A DNA stretch of 64,000 nucleotides from CAZGKW01 sp964526295. Lineage in GTDB: Bacteria > Planctomycetota > Phycisphaerae > FEN-1346. The stretch lies in NCBI GenBank assembly GCA_964526295.1, contig CAZGKW010000006.1:62001-126000 (forward strand), written 5' to 3'. The notes beneath the pieces are model-generated. The model did not search any database. It saw nothing but the letters and a program-made list of their open reading frames with translations, and had not been told where the DNA came from. Shown one piece after another: positions 1-9,604 of this stretch. Numbering within the stretch: position 1 is the first letter of the stretch; every line of letters begins with the position of its first letter. Made by a program: the position numbers and the translations under genes.

Positions 1-56
1 CGGCTCTCGGGGCGGTGGCCGTGCTCCTGAGGCGGCGTGCGGCCGCGGACGTTTAA
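1..56 (+). CDS. C-terminal tail of a PEP-CTERM-type surface protein (partial)
   Basis: Only the last 17 codons are in the window, ending at TAA 54-56. They read ALGAVAVLLRRRAAADV: a short hydrophobic stretch followed by an arginine cluster, which is the end of a PEP-CTERM sorting signal (proline-glutamate motif, membrane helix, basic tail). The PEP motif itself would lie outside the window, so the family is inferred from the helix and RRR alone. Such proteins are exported and processed by an exosortase. The other PEP-CTERM protein in this window (62073-64000) ends in a similar way. The downstream prepilin-like gene starts 11 bases later. Confidence 0.5.
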   Translation, partial: ALGAVAVLLRRRAAADV

Positions 57-66
57 GGGGCAGGAT

Positions 67-858
67 GTGAGGCGCCGGGACCCATGCAGGGCTGCGCGCA
101 AGCGGCCGGCCGCCGGCGGGCTGACGCTGCTGGAGCTGCTCATCGTCATCGCGATCCTGGGTGTCCTCGCCGCGCTGGCCGCAGCGGCGCTCGGCACGGC
201 ACTTCAGTACACGCGCAGCGTCCAATGCATCCATCACCTGAAGCAGATGGCATTTGCGGCGCGCTGCTACATCGACACCCACGAGGGCTACTTCCCCATC
301 TCCTACTACACGAAGGTCGAAGGCGGCCGATTCACGTCCTACGCCTGGGACTACACGACCGTGAAGGACTGGGACGCCGGAGGGCGGGTGACCGTCGAGC
401 CGGGGATCCTCTGGCAGGCCATCGGCGACCCCAGGGAGATCCAACAGTGCCCCTCCTTCGAGGGGTCCCACAACTGGCTCGCCGACCCGTTCACCGGGTA
501 CAACTATAATGCGAGCTACCTCGGCCACGGGGAGGGCGAGTCGATCCCGACGCCGGCCCACATCACCCAGGTCCGCAGCCCCAAGGAGTGCGCCTTATTC
601 GGCGACGCCGGCTACGGCGCCGGGGCCAACAAGTTCATGCGGGCCCCTTTCGCGAGTCCGGGCGATGCGGGGTTCTCCGGCCGATGGGCAGGGACCCAGG
701 CGTTCCGACACCTCGGCCGCACGAACGTCGTCTTCGTGGACGGACATGCCGAATCGCTCGACACGGCCTATCGCAACACCTACCCGTCCGACGCCGCCAA
801 GCTGGCCCCCGGCACGGGGTTCCTTTCGCCCGACAACAGTCTCTACGATCTGGAGTGA
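67..858 (+). CDS. Prepilin-like protein with H-X9-DG C-terminal motif
   Basis: A type IV pilin/type II secretion pseudopilin-like protein of about 263 residues. The N-terminus has a basic leader, a Gly-Gly cleavage region, then LTLLELLIVIAILGVLAALA: the usual +5 glutamate and hydrophobic helix, read by a prepilin peptidase. Near the C-terminus FRHLGRTNVVFVDGHAESL has a histidine exactly nine residues before Asp-Gly, the H-X9-DG signature of a large prepilin-like family expanded in planctomycetes. The middle is rich in Tyr, Trp and Gly, as in that family (DUF1559-like). I chose GTG 67 because AGGGG lies six bases upstream and it follows the previous stop; an in-frame GTG at 37 would add ten residues. 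Function beyond surface or secretion-related is unknown. Confidence 0.8.
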   Translation: MRRRDPCRAARKRPAAGGLTLLELLIVIAILGVLAALAAAALGTALQYTRSVQCIHHLKQMAFAARCYIDTHEGYFPISYYTKVEGGRFTSYAWDYTTVKDWDAGGRVTVEPGILWQAIGDPREIQQCPSFEGSHNWLADPFTGYNYNASYLGHGEGESIPTPAHITQVRSPKECALFGDAGYGAGANKFMRAPFASPGDAGFSGRWAGTQAFRHLGRTNVVFVDGHAESLDTAYRNTYPSDAAKLAPGTGFLSPDNSLYDLE

Positions 859-916
859 CAGGCTCGGCGGGCGCTGCCGACGGCCCTCCCGGCCGACGCG
901 ACGGCTGAAAATCCTG

Positions 917-945
917 TTTACGCCGGGCGGGGGGCCTGTTACGCT
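917..945 (+). promoter_or_regulatory. Possible promoter of the carB half-gene
   Basis: TTTACG at 917-922 and TACGCT at 940-945 are 17 bases apart, in the gap before the carB half-gene. The -10 hexamer equals that proposed upstream of 29181. The match is weak and rests on sequence alone. Confidence 0.3.
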
Positions 946-1000
946 ACCCAGGGTCAGCACGCCGCCGACCCCGCCAGCCGCGTACCCAAGGGAGCGTCCG

Positions 1001-2614
<1,614 letters not shown>

Positions 2615-2833
2615 TTGCCCCCTCGGCGGGCGTCGGATGGCCCCCCTGGGTCCCCCTTGTGACCCCCTATGCCCCCCGGCACCCCCCGTGACATCACCTT
2701 CCCGTCTCGGCCAGAAAGGCGCGAAGAGACCCCGGCCCCCGTGCGTATAGGAGAGTGAAGGCAACTGACCCTTTCTTCCCCCGCGCTGGGGCGGGGGGCT
2801 TCGGTGCTGCTCTACGCGGCGCTGTCGCTCGGG

Positions 2834-2868
2834 GGGAGCCTTGGACTCGCACCGAGTCCAAGGCTCCC
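2834..2868. repeat. Perfect 16-bp inverted repeat (hairpin) after carB half
   Basis: The arms 2834-2849 and 2853-2868 are perfect reverse complements of 16 bases around a CAC loop. No T-run follows, so a classical terminator is uncertain, though the stem could stop or protect the carB transcript. It lies in a 435-base gene-free gap (2615-3049) that otherwise holds C-rich sequence and the promoter at 2991-3019. Confidence 0.6.
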
Positions 2869-2990
2869 TTCTGTCTCACGCCCCTGAGGCCTGTTCCCGG
2901 CACGACCCCGGCCAAGGGCCGACCTTCCGGGACACTCGCACAAGCCGACCCTCGGCCGGGGACGCGTTCCGGGCACCCGCGAGCACGTTG

Positions 2991-3019
2991 TTGACCGGTT
3001 TCGCGGCGTCTGGTAGCCT
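2991..3019 (+). promoter_or_regulatory. Sigma70-like promoter of mtnP
   Basis: TTGACC at 2991-2996 and TAGCCT at 3014-3019, 17 bases apart, with TGG just before the -10. The predicted start of transcription is about 24 bases before the GTG at 3050. Confidence 0.45.
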
Positions 3020-3049
3020 CCGTGCGACTTGTCGGCAAAGGAGGCGAAC

Positions 3050-3940
3050 GTGAGCGACACGCTGGTGGGACTCATTGGCGGAACGGGCCTCGGCGAGAAG
3101 TTGATGGAGGAGGCCGGCGGCGAGACGATCGAGATCGAGGCGCCCTTCGGGGCCCCCTCCTCTCGCATCGTCCGCACCGAGATCGGTGGCCAGGCCGTCG
3201 CGGTCCTCGCCCGGCACGGCGACGGCCACCGATTCAATCCCTCGACCGTCCCCTACCGGGCGAACGTCTTCGCCCTGAAGATGCTCGGCGTGACGCACAT
3301 TCTCGCCTCCGGGGCCGTGGGAAGCCTTCAGGAATCGATCGCCCCGACGCACCTGATCGTCCCGGACCAGGTCATCGACAAGACGTTGCGGGGCGGGCGG
3401 ACGTTCTTCGACCAGGGGCTCGTGGCCCACGTCGAGTTCGCCGAGCCGTTCTGCCCGGGTCTCCGGGGGCTGCTCCTGGAGACCGCCGCCGGGATGGACG
3501 GCGTGACGACCCACCCTAAGGGCCTCTACGTGTGCATGGAAGGGCCGCAGTTCTCCACGCGCGGCGAGAGCCTGCTGCACCGGCAATGGGGGGCCGACCT
3601 GATCGGCATGACCTCGATGCCCGAAGCGAAGCTCGCCCGGGAGGCCGAGATCTGCTACGCCTCGGTCATGTTCGCCACCGACTACGACTGCTGGCGGCCG
3701 CACGAGCCCGGCACCTCGCCCGAGGCCCTGCTCGAGTCGATCATCGCCAACGTCCAGCAGGGGACCGCCAACGCCATCGAACTGATGAAGCGGACCGTCC
3801 CACGAATCGCCGAAGCGGTCGGCGAGGACTGCTCGTGCCGAAGCGCGCTGAAGCTCGCCCTGTGGACCGACCCCTCGGCGGTGCCGCCCGAGACGCTCCA
3901 GCGCCTGAAGCCGTTGGTCGGCAAGTACTTGATCTATTGA
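3050..3940 (+). CDS. mtnP: S-methyl-5'-thioadenosine phosphorylase
   Basis: 296 residues of the PNP/MTAP phosphorylase family. The protein splits methylthioadenosine (from polyamine synthesis) with phosphate into adenine and methylthioribose-1-phosphate. Visible family marks are LIGGTGLGE at the N-terminus (phosphate loop), RHGDGHRFNPSTVPYRAN near 57, ASGAVGSL near 86, and VCMEGPQFSTRGES near 164 followed by MTSMPEAKLAREAE. MTAP proteins recognise adenine through an Asp in a stretch like ATDYDCW, present here. GTG 3050 has AAAGGAGG five bases upstream; an upstream TTG at 3029 would run through that ribosome site and is rejected. It stands alone with its own promoter. The stop codon lies inside the left arm of the inverted-repeat element at 3934-4077. 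Confidence 0.9.
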   Translation: MSDTLVGLIGGTGLGEKLMEEAGGETIEIEAPFGAPSSRIVRTEIGGQAVAVLARHGDGHRFNPSTVPYRANVFALKMLGVTHILASGAVGSLQESIAPTHLIVPDQVIDKTLRGGRTFFDQGLVAHVEFAEPFCPGLRGLLLETAAGMDGVTTHPKGLYVCMEGPQFSTRGESLLHRQWGADLIGMTSMPEAKLAREAEICYASVMFATDYDCWRPHEPGTSPEALLESIIANVQQGTANAIELMKRTVPRIAEAVGEDCSCRSALKLALWTDPSAVPPETLQRLKPLVGKYLIY

Positions 3941-4077
3941 GGACGGTAAAGGTAATGTCCCAGGTGCGGTGGAACCCCAACTTGCCAAATTCGCAGTTTT
4001 GGGCCAAATTTGGGCACTCTTGCGCCCCCGCCGTGTCTCGCCATTCGCGACATTGGTAATACCGTCCTCATCAATAG
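3934..4077. repeat. Small inverted-repeat (MITE-like) element
   Basis: The left end 3934-3959 and the reverse complement of 4049-4077 share CTATTGA, GGACGGTA and AATGTC, with one three-base gap and five mismatches. The 144-base unit is less GC-rich inside (about 3990-4020) than the flanking genes. The arms are about 90 bases apart, so this is not a simple terminator. It sits between two convergent genes and includes the mtnP stop codon. A non-autonomous transposable element or an IS remnant is likely; no transposase is present. Confidence 0.5.
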
Positions 4078-4083
4078 AACGAG

Positions 4084-5079
4084 TCAGGGCCGGAACTCGG
4101 CCGGGTCGACCGCCTCGCCGCCGCGGTCGATCGACGCCTGGATCGCGCACGTGAGGCCGAACGTCCGCATGGCCTCGGCGTAATCGCACCGGACCGACGA
4201 CTCGTCGCCCGTCCGGACCGCCTGGACGAACCCTTCGGTCGCCAGCCCCCAAGGCGAGCAGTCCGCCGGCAGCTCCATGGCCTCGCGCTTCTCGTCGGAC
4301 TCCTCCACGACCACCTGCTCCTCACCAAGGCGGACCGTCCCGCGGTCCGTCAGCACGTCCAGGCCGATGCGGTAGACCAGCGGCTGCATGCACGCGCTCG
4401 TAAGGCCCGCGACGACGCCGCTCGAAAGCTGCACCACTGCGACGCTCGCATCGTCGACCGAGAAGTTCTCGACCTTCGCCTCCATGATGCCGCTCGTGCC
4501 CGCGGCGAAGACCCGCGTCGGCTCGGACCCGGAGAGATATCGGACGAGGTCGGCGACGTGCGTCGTCTGCTCGATCACCTGGCCGCCCGAGCCGTCCCGC
4601 CGCCGCCACCAGTCGGGCGGCGGCATGGGACAGGCGAACGCCCCGACCATCGCCGCGACCCGCGCCTCCTCCAGGAACGTCCTCGCCCGCTCCGTCAAGG
4701 GGCTGTAACGCCAGTGATACCCCACCGCCGTCGTCAGGCCCGAGTCGAGCACCTGCCGCGCCACCGGCACGGCCGCCTCCCACGAGACCGCCACGGGCTT
4801 CTCGATGAACATCGGCAGGCCCTTCTCGACGGCGGCCCGCTCCATCTCGCCGTGGGCGAACGGCGGCACGCAGATGTAGAGCGCGTCGAGCGTCTCGCCC
4901 CGGAGCATCTGTCGCCAGTCGCCGTACGCCGCCGCGCCGTCCTCCTCGGCCGCCTGGCGGGCCTTGGCCTCGTCGACGTCGCACACGGCCACCAGCTCGA
5001 CGTCGTCCATCGCCCGCAGCGTCTGGCGGTGGGACCCCGAGATCCAGCCCGCCCCAATGAATCCGATGCGGATCGCCAC
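4084..5079 (-). CDS. Gfo/Idh/MocA family NAD(P)-dependent oxidoreductase
   Basis: 331 residues. The N-terminal Rossmann fold starts IGFIGAGWISGSHRQT (GxGxxxxxH type), with an acidic residue in VCDVDEAKA that would favour NAD. The family EKPVA motif, whose lysine is catalytic, lies near 93, and GYHWRYSP follows near 118, as in sugar dehydrogenases of this group. The C-terminal half is the usual alpha/beta sheet domain. GTG 5079 has AGGAG seven bases upstream. It is the last gene of the lepB-lptB-pfkB run, 27 bases after the kinase. A sugar or inositol-type substrate is likely but cannot be named. Confidence 0.85.
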   Translation of the reverse strand: MAIRIGFIGAGWISGSHRQTLRAMDDVELVAVCDVDEAKARQAAEEDGAAAYGDWRQMLRGETLDALYICVPPFAHGEMERAAVEKGLPMFIEKPVAVSWEAAVPVARQVLDSGLTTAVGYHWRYSPLTERARTFLEEARVAAMVGAFACPMPPPDWWRRRDGSGGQVIEQTTHVADLVRYLSGSEPTRVFAAGTSGIMEAKVENFSVDDASVAVVQLSSGVVAGLTSACMQPLVYRIGLDVLTDRGTVRLGEEQVVVEESDEKREAMELPADCSPWGLATEGFVQAVRTGDESSVRCDYAEAMRTFGLTCAIQASIDRGGEAVDPAEFRP

Positions 5080-5106
5080 GTGGCGTCTCCTGTCCCGTCC
5101 GGCCGC

Positions 5107-6060
5107 TCAGACGGCCGCGACTTCGGTCTCCCGGTAGAGCGCCTCGACGCGGGCGGGATCCACCTCGCCGGCTCGGACCTGCATCGAGGCCGCCGTCCCG
5201 GCCGCCACCCCCCAACGGAGGCAGTCGTCCAGATCGTGGCCCCTGGAGTGGGCCCGGACGAACCCGGCCAGCAGGGCGTCGCCGCACCCGACCGTGTTGA
5301 CCACCTGCCGGGGGTCGTACCGGGCGGCGACCCGCCACGCCCCCTCCGGCCCGAACGCGTAAGCCCCCTCGGGGCCCAGGGTCACGATGACCACTTCGAC
5401 GTGCTTGCGAAGCGATTCGGCGGCCTCCGGCACCTGGGACTCGTCGGCAATCGTCCGCCCGGTCAGCTCCCCGAGTTCCGTCAGGTTCGGCTTGACGAGC
5501 CAGAGCGCCTCGCCCGCCCGGACGGGCTCCAGGCCCGGACCGCTCGAATCGACGGCCAGGCGGCCCTCGCGAGCGCGGCAGACGCGGAGCATCTTGCCGA
5601 ACGCCTCCGCCCCCATCTCCGGCGGCAGGCTTCCCGCGAACAGGACATACGCCCCCTTGCCCGAAAGGATATAGAGTTTCTTATTCAACCGATCCAGCTC
5701 GTCGTCCGTCAGGCGGAACCCCTCGTCGCGGATGTGTGTCTCGATGCTTCTCTCCGGGTCGATGAGGGTGATGTTCTCCCGCGTCGGCTGACGGGTCTCG
5801 AACACCTCGACGCGGACCGGGAGCTTCTCGAGGCTCCGGGCGAACCGGTCCCGCTCGTCCCGGCCGACGTACCCCGTCAGGATGCACGGCGTACCGAGCG
5901 TCCCGAGCAGACGGGCCACGTTGACCGCCTTGCCAGCAGGCTGGGTCGAGACGAGCCGGCCGCGGACGTGACCGCCCAGCTCCAGGCCCGGCACCTCGAG
6001 CGTCCGGTCCACCGCCGGGTTCAACGCCACGCAGATGATGGGAGGGGAATCGTCGGGCAT
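5107..6060 (-). CDS. PfkB family sugar kinase, 1-phosphofructokinase-like
   Basis: 317 residues of the PfkB (ribokinase-like) fold, of the FruK/tagatose-6-phosphate kinase type: it opens with ICVALNPAVDRTLEV, has QPAGKAVNVARLLGTLG near 40, VKPNLTELGELTGR near 180, and the anion-hole motif TVGCGDALLAGF near 250. The motif has Cys where most family members have Ala; the catalytic Asp is intact. The start ATG 6060 is preferred over an upstream in-frame start because it opens directly on the conserved strand; it lies four bases after the lptB stop, so the two are probably translated together. The product would phosphorylate fructose-1-phosphate or a similar sugar phosphate. No PTS genes are nearby, so the true substrate is open. 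Confidence 0.8.
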   Translation of the reverse strand: MPDDSPPIICVALNPAVDRTLEVPGLELGGHVRGRLVSTQPAGKAVNVARLLGTLGTPCILTGYVGRDERDRFARSLEKLPVRVEVFETRQPTRENITLIDPERSIETHIRDEGFRLTDDELDRLNKKLYILSGKGAYVLFAGSLPPEMGAEAFGKMLRVCRAREGRLAVDSSGPGLEPVRAGEALWLVKPNLTELGELTGRTIADESQVPEAAESLRKHVEVVIVTLGPEGAYAFGPEGAWRVAARYDPRQVVNTVGCGDALLAGFVRAHSRGHDLDDCLRWGVAAGTAASMQVRAGEVDPARVEALYRETEVAAV

Positions 6061-6064
6061 GGCC

Positions 6065-6814
6065 CTACCCGCGCCGGGCCTCGGCGAACTCGTCGCCGCG
6101 GAACGTCGCCCCGAGATAGACACGCTTCACGTCGGGGTCCTTGATCAGCTCCCGGCTCGTCCCGTGCCGGAACACCCGGCCTTCGTTGATGATGTAGGCC
6201 CGGTCGACGATCGAGAGTGTCGCGTGGACGTTGTGGTCGGTCAGGAGCACGCCGATGCCTCGGCCTCGCAGGTTCCGGATGAAGCCCTGGATGTCGAAGA
6301 TGGCGATCGGGTCGACGCCGGTGAACGGCTCGTCGAGCAGCATGATGCTGGGACGGGTGACGAGGGCCCGGGCGATTTCGAGCCGCCGCCGCTCGCCCCC
6401 CGAGAGGGTCCGGGCGTGCTGAGCGGCGACGTGCGTCAGGCCGAAGTCGCGGAGCAGCTCGGCGGCAATGGCCTTCCGCTCCTGCCTCGCGAGGTGCATC
6501 ATCTCCAGGATCGCCAACAGGTTCTCTTCGACTGTCAGCCGCTGGAAGACGCTGGGCTCCTGCGACAGGTAGCCCATGCCGCGGCGGGCCCGCTGATACA
6601 TCGGCAGGCGCGTCACCTCCTGGCCCTCGCAGAAGACGTGTCCGCCGTCCGAAGGGATCATCCCCATGACCATCTTGAAGCTGGTGGTCTTGCCGGCCCC
6701 GTTCTTGCCGAGCAGGCCCACGATCTCGGCCTCGTTGACGGTGAACGAGACGCTGTCGACGACCTTCCGGCCGCCGTAGATCTTCGTCAGGCCGGTTGCC
6801 CTCAACAGCTCCAA
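6065..6814 (-). CDS. lptB: LPS export ABC transporter ATP-binding protein LptB
   Basis: 249 residues, the standard LptB length. Walker A GKNGAGKT at 36-43, the signature LSGGERRRLEIARAL at 137-151, Walker B IMLLDEPFTGVDP with catalytic Glu at about 162, and the switch TDHNVHATL all match LptB closely. LptB powers the LptFG complex that moves lipopolysaccharide from the inner membrane to the outer membrane, so the organism should have an outer membrane. The start is TTG 6814, supported by GGGGAG about eight bases upstream. It lies 62 bases after lepB and four before the PfkB kinase. LptC, LptA and LptFG are not in the window. Confidence 0.9.
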   Translation of the reverse strand: MELLRATGLTKIYGGRKVVDSVSFTVNEAEIVGLLGKNGAGKTTSFKMVMGMIPSDGGHVFCEGQEVTRLPMYQRARRGMGYLSQEPSVFQRLTVEENLLAILEMMHLARQERKAIAAELLRDFGLTHVAAQHARTLSGGERRRLEIARALVTRPSIMLLDEPFTGVDPIAIFDIQGFIRNLRGRGIGVLLTDHNVHATLSIVDRAYIINEGRVFRHGTSRELIKDPDVKRVYLGATFRGDEFAEARRG

Positions 6815-6876
6815 GGTCGTCTCCCCACGGGCGGCCGCGGCGCCCGGTCCGTCGCGCTACCGCCGGCCGGTATGCG

Positions 6877-8433
6877 TCAGTGAACGAACCCGAACCGCAT
6901 GACGTCGGGGGCGATCGGGATGCCCGCCCGGGGCCCGGCGGCCGGCCAGTAGATGAAGAAGGCCTTCCCCACGAGGTTCTTCCGCGGCACGACCGGCCGG
7001 TCCACCCGGTCCCACCACCGGCTGTCGAACGATTTCGGACTGTTGTCGCCGAGGACGAAAAACTCGTCCTCATCGAGGGTCAGCGGTGACCCGCCCTCCG
7101 ATCCCCAGGCCCATCGCTGCCGTTCCCAGTCGTAGCTCGTGTAGTAGACGTCGCGGTCGACCCGCAGATACTCAAGATCGACCGGTCCGCCCCGGGCCCC
7201 CACCCGCACGCCGGCCGGCCAGTGCGGCTGCCGGTCGGTCACCATGGCGACCTTTTCGGCCGCCGACACGCCCGTCGGCACGAAGATGGGGTCCCCTTCG
7301 GGCGTCGCTTCGTCGGTCGTCGCCTTCAGGTTGACCGGCCGCCTCCCGTTCAGCCGCAGCATCACCCTGTGGTCCACGTTCGCCGCCAGCACCTTCACCT
7401 CCCGGCCCACGGGCAGGACGCCTTCGACCGCCACCGCGATCGGCTCGCCGTTCATCAGGATCCGCGACGGCCGGTCCGACCCGTGGGCCGTCAGCTCGAA
7501 CCGGAACCGGTCCTTCCAGGCCCACAGCTCGACGATCAGCTCCCCCTTGGGGCCTTCGACCGTCACGGGGGCCCGCCACGCCAGGTCTGTCACGGCCAGC
7601 CGCCCCGGGAAGACCGCGACGGGCGTCACGGCCGTGGGGTCGATTCCGAAGCGGCCTCGCGCGGCGCCTTCGGCCGATCCATCGTTATATCCGTAGAAAT
7701 CACCGATCGGGGTGAGCGATCCGAGCATGTTCCGGTGCTCGTAGGCCAGCCAGGCCACCTCCTCCTCGTCGGGACGCGACAGACGGAAGCCCGTCCTGTC
7801 CCTCGCCCACCGGCCGCCCTCCGGCGCCTCCGGCACCCACCGGTCCATCCAGCCGCCCCGGTTCGCCTGCCGTCGCGTATCATGCACCAGCATCCACAGG
7901 GCGTCCTGGGCCTTGTCGGCCTTCTGGACGATCTCCCCACCGATGAAGACGTTCCCCTCGTCGATTTCGATCCGCTCGCCCGGCAGGCCCACCAGCCGCT
8001 TGATGTAGTTCTGCTGCGGCTCGTTCGGATTGCGGAAGACGACCACGTCCCATCGCTCGGGCGACTTGAAGTCGTAGAGGAACTTCAGCACCAGGATCCG
8101 GTCGCCGCTGTAGTCCTCCCGATTGGCCGGCTCCTGCTTCAGGCGGCAGTTCGGACAGACGACGCTGGTCGGAATCCGCTGCCGGGCTTGGCGGTCCTCT
8201 TCGATGCCCACGGCGAAATGCTGTTCGCAGTCCGTGCACTCGACCTCCAGGTGGGCCCCGTACAGGGTCGGCGCCATCGACCCGGTCGGGATCACGAACG
8301 CCTCGACCAGGAACGCCCGGAAGATGAACGCCAGGATGAACGCGACGATGATCGACTCCAGGGTCTCCAGGAGCGACTCTTGCTTCTTCGGGTGGTACTC
8401 GGCCGTCGAGGAAATCTTGCGCTGTCTGGCCAT
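6877..8433 (-). CDS. lepB: Signal peptidase I, enlarged with zinc ribbon and long insert
   Basis: 518 residues; usual signal peptidases I have about 200-330. After a cytosolic N-terminus and one helix (about 24-46) comes IPTGSMAPTL with nucleophile Ser52. The general base Lys145 lies in NYIKRLVGLPGERIEID, and the last box GDNSPKSFDSRWW is at 462-474. Between Ser52 and Lys145 there are two CxxC pairs (Cys66/69 and Cys93/96), a probable zinc ribbon. A second insertion of about 270 residues (about 165-440) separates the Lys box from GDNS and looks like beta-rich extracytoplasmic sequence. ATG 8433 has AAGGA nine bases upstream. It cleaves signal peptides from exported proteins and is the first gene of a four-gene run. 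Confidence 0.9.
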   Translation of the reverse strand: MARQRKISSTAEYHPKKQESLLETLESIIVAFILAFIFRAFLVEAFVIPTGSMAPTLYGAHLEVECTDCEQHFAVGIEEDRQARQRIPTSVVCPNCRLKQEPANREDYSGDRILVLKFLYDFKSPERWDVVVFRNPNEPQQNYIKRLVGLPGERIEIDEGNVFIGGEIVQKADKAQDALWMLVHDTRRQANRGGWMDRWVPEAPEGGRWARDRTGFRLSRPDEEEVAWLAYEHRNMLGSLTPIGDFYGYNDGSAEGAARGRFGIDPTAVTPVAVFPGRLAVTDLAWRAPVTVEGPKGELIVELWAWKDRFRFELTAHGSDRPSRILMNGEPIAVAVEGVLPVGREVKVLAANVDHRVMLRLNGRRPVNLKATTDEATPEGDPIFVPTGVSAAEKVAMVTDRQPHWPAGVRVGARGGPVDLEYLRVDRDVYYTSYDWERQRWAWGSEGGSPLTLDEDEFFVLGDNSPKSFDSRWWDRVDRPVVPRKNLVGKAFFIYWPAAGPRAGIPIAPDVMRFGFVH

Positions 8434-8534
8434 CGCGTTCGTCCTTCGCAGCCGCGGCCGGGCCGCTGCCGCTGGGCAGAATGGAATCGGCTGGGGCTCG
8501 GAACTCGACCTCGGCTGGCGGTTCGGAAGCGACG

Positions 8535-8563
8535 ATCTTAGGCCCGCCCCTCGCACGACTCAA
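8535..8563 (-). promoter_or_regulatory. Sigma70-like promoter of the lepB-lptB operon
   Basis: On the minus strand TTGAGT (8563-8558) and TAAGAT (8540-8535) are 17 bases apart, about 100 bases before the lepB start. It shares the divergent gap 8434-8678 with the promoter of the ribokinase gene. Confidence 0.45.
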
Positions 8564-8621
8564 GACAAATCCCGACCACTCGGGCTTGCCCCCCGGCCGG
8601 GGCCACCGACGCGCTTCGTCC

Positions 8622-8651
8622 TTGCCCCGTGACGCCGAAGCGTATTAGAAT
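8622..8651 (+). promoter_or_regulatory. Sigma70-like promoter of rbsK-truD
   Basis: TTGCCC at 8622-8627 and TAGAAT at 8646-8651 with an 18-base spacer. The -10 differs from consensus at one base. The GTG start of rbsK follows at 8679 with GGAGG at 8668-8672. Confidence 0.4.
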
Positions 8652-8678
8652 CTCCTCGCGCATCCCCGGAGGCTTCCC

Positions 8679-9599
8679 GTGGTCCCAACCGTCCTCGTGG
8701 TCGGCAGCGTCAACATGGACCTCGTCGCCGCGGTCGATCGCGTCCCGAAAGCCGGAGAGAACGTCCGAGGGAGCGACCTCCGGACCATTCCCGGCGGCAA
8801 AGGCGCCAACCAGGCCGTGGCCGCCGCCCGTCTCGGCGCGCGGACGCGGCTGCTCGCCCGCGTCGGCGGCGACGGTTTCGGCGACCGTCTCCGGGCCGGC
8901 CTCGACGAGGCCGGCGTCGACACCGACCTCGTCCGCCCGGTCCAAGGGTGCCCGAGCGGCATTGCATTGGTCCTCGTAGATGCCTCCGGACAGAATACCA
9001 TCGTCGTCACCGCCGGGGCCAACGGCCGCCTCTCGCCCGAGGACCTGGAGGCGGCGCGGCCCGCTTTCGGCCGGGTGGACGCCGTCGTCGTCCAGCTCGA
9101 GGTCCCCCCGGAGACGGTCGCCCGGACCGTCGAACTGGGCCGCGAGGCCGGGGCACGCACCGTCGTCGACGCCGGCCCGCCGCGGCGGGCAGGCGACCAG
9201 GCCGTCTTCGGCTGCTCCGTCCTCACGCCGAACGAGGCCGAAGCGGCCGCCCTCCTGGACCTCGACCCGGCCGGCGCCGACCCCGCGGCGATGGCGCGTC
9301 GCCTGCTCCAGCGCGGGCCCGAGGCCGTCGTCATCAAGGCCGGCGACCGAGGGGCCTTCGTCGCCGTCGAGGGGCGGGTCGAGCACGTCCCGGCGTTCGC
9401 CGTCCGCCCGGTCGACACGACGGCCGCCGGCGACGCCTTCACGGCCGCCCTCGCCGTCGAGTGTGTCAAGGGGACGGACCTCGTCACGGCGGTCCGCGTC
9501 GCCAATGCCGCCGGGGCGCTCGCGTGCCTGAAGCTCGGGGCCCAGCCCAGCATGCCGACGGCCGACGAGGTGGCGGCGTTCCTGGAGCGGGAGGCCTGA
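8679..9599 (+). CDS. rbsK: Ribokinase
   Basis: 306 residues, the normal RbsK length. It opens with VVGSVNMDLVAAVDRVPKAG, then IPGGKGANQAVAAARLGA near 37 (first PfkB signature), the ribokinase-type NTIVVTAGAN near 108, LTPNEAEA near 184 and VDTTAAGDAFTAAL with catalytic Asp252. The end PSMPTADEVAAFLER matches the RbsK C-terminus. It phosphorylates D-ribose to ribose-5-phosphate. GTG 8679 has GGAGG six bases upstream. truD follows after five bases, so the two share a transcript. There are no ribose transporter genes here, so salvage of ribose from nucleosides is more likely than uptake; a related nucleoside kinase role cannot be excluded. Confidence 0.88.
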   Translation: MVPTVLVVGSVNMDLVAAVDRVPKAGENVRGSDLRTIPGGKGANQAVAAARLGARTRLLARVGGDGFGDRLRAGLDEAGVDTDLVRPVQGCPSGIALVLVDASGQNTIVVTAGANGRLSPEDLEAARPAFGRVDAVVVQLEVPPETVARTVELGREAGARTVVDAGPPRRAGDQAVFGCSVLTPNEAEAAALLDLDPAGADPAAMARRLLQRGPEAVVIKAGDRGAFVAVEGRVEHVPAFAVRPVDTTAAGDAFTAALAVECVKGTDLVTAVRVANAAGALACLKLGAQPSMPTADEVAAFLEREA

Positions 9600-9604
9600 T
9601 CGCC

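Noticed and set aside
509..1000. Upstream extension of the carB half-gene to give about 700 residues
   Set aside because: The extra residues are Arg/Ser/Pro-rich shadow of the prepilin gene; ATG 1001 has a good ribosome site and fits the domain start.
2755..2994. Small open frame of 79 residues in the gap before mtnP
   Set aside because: The ribosome site is only one base from the start codon, and the frame runs through the perfect hairpin; no motif.
4558..6144. Long plus-strand frame opposite the oxidoreductase and PfkB genes
   Set aside because: Shadow frame: biased composition, no motif, and real genes with clear families lie on the other strand.
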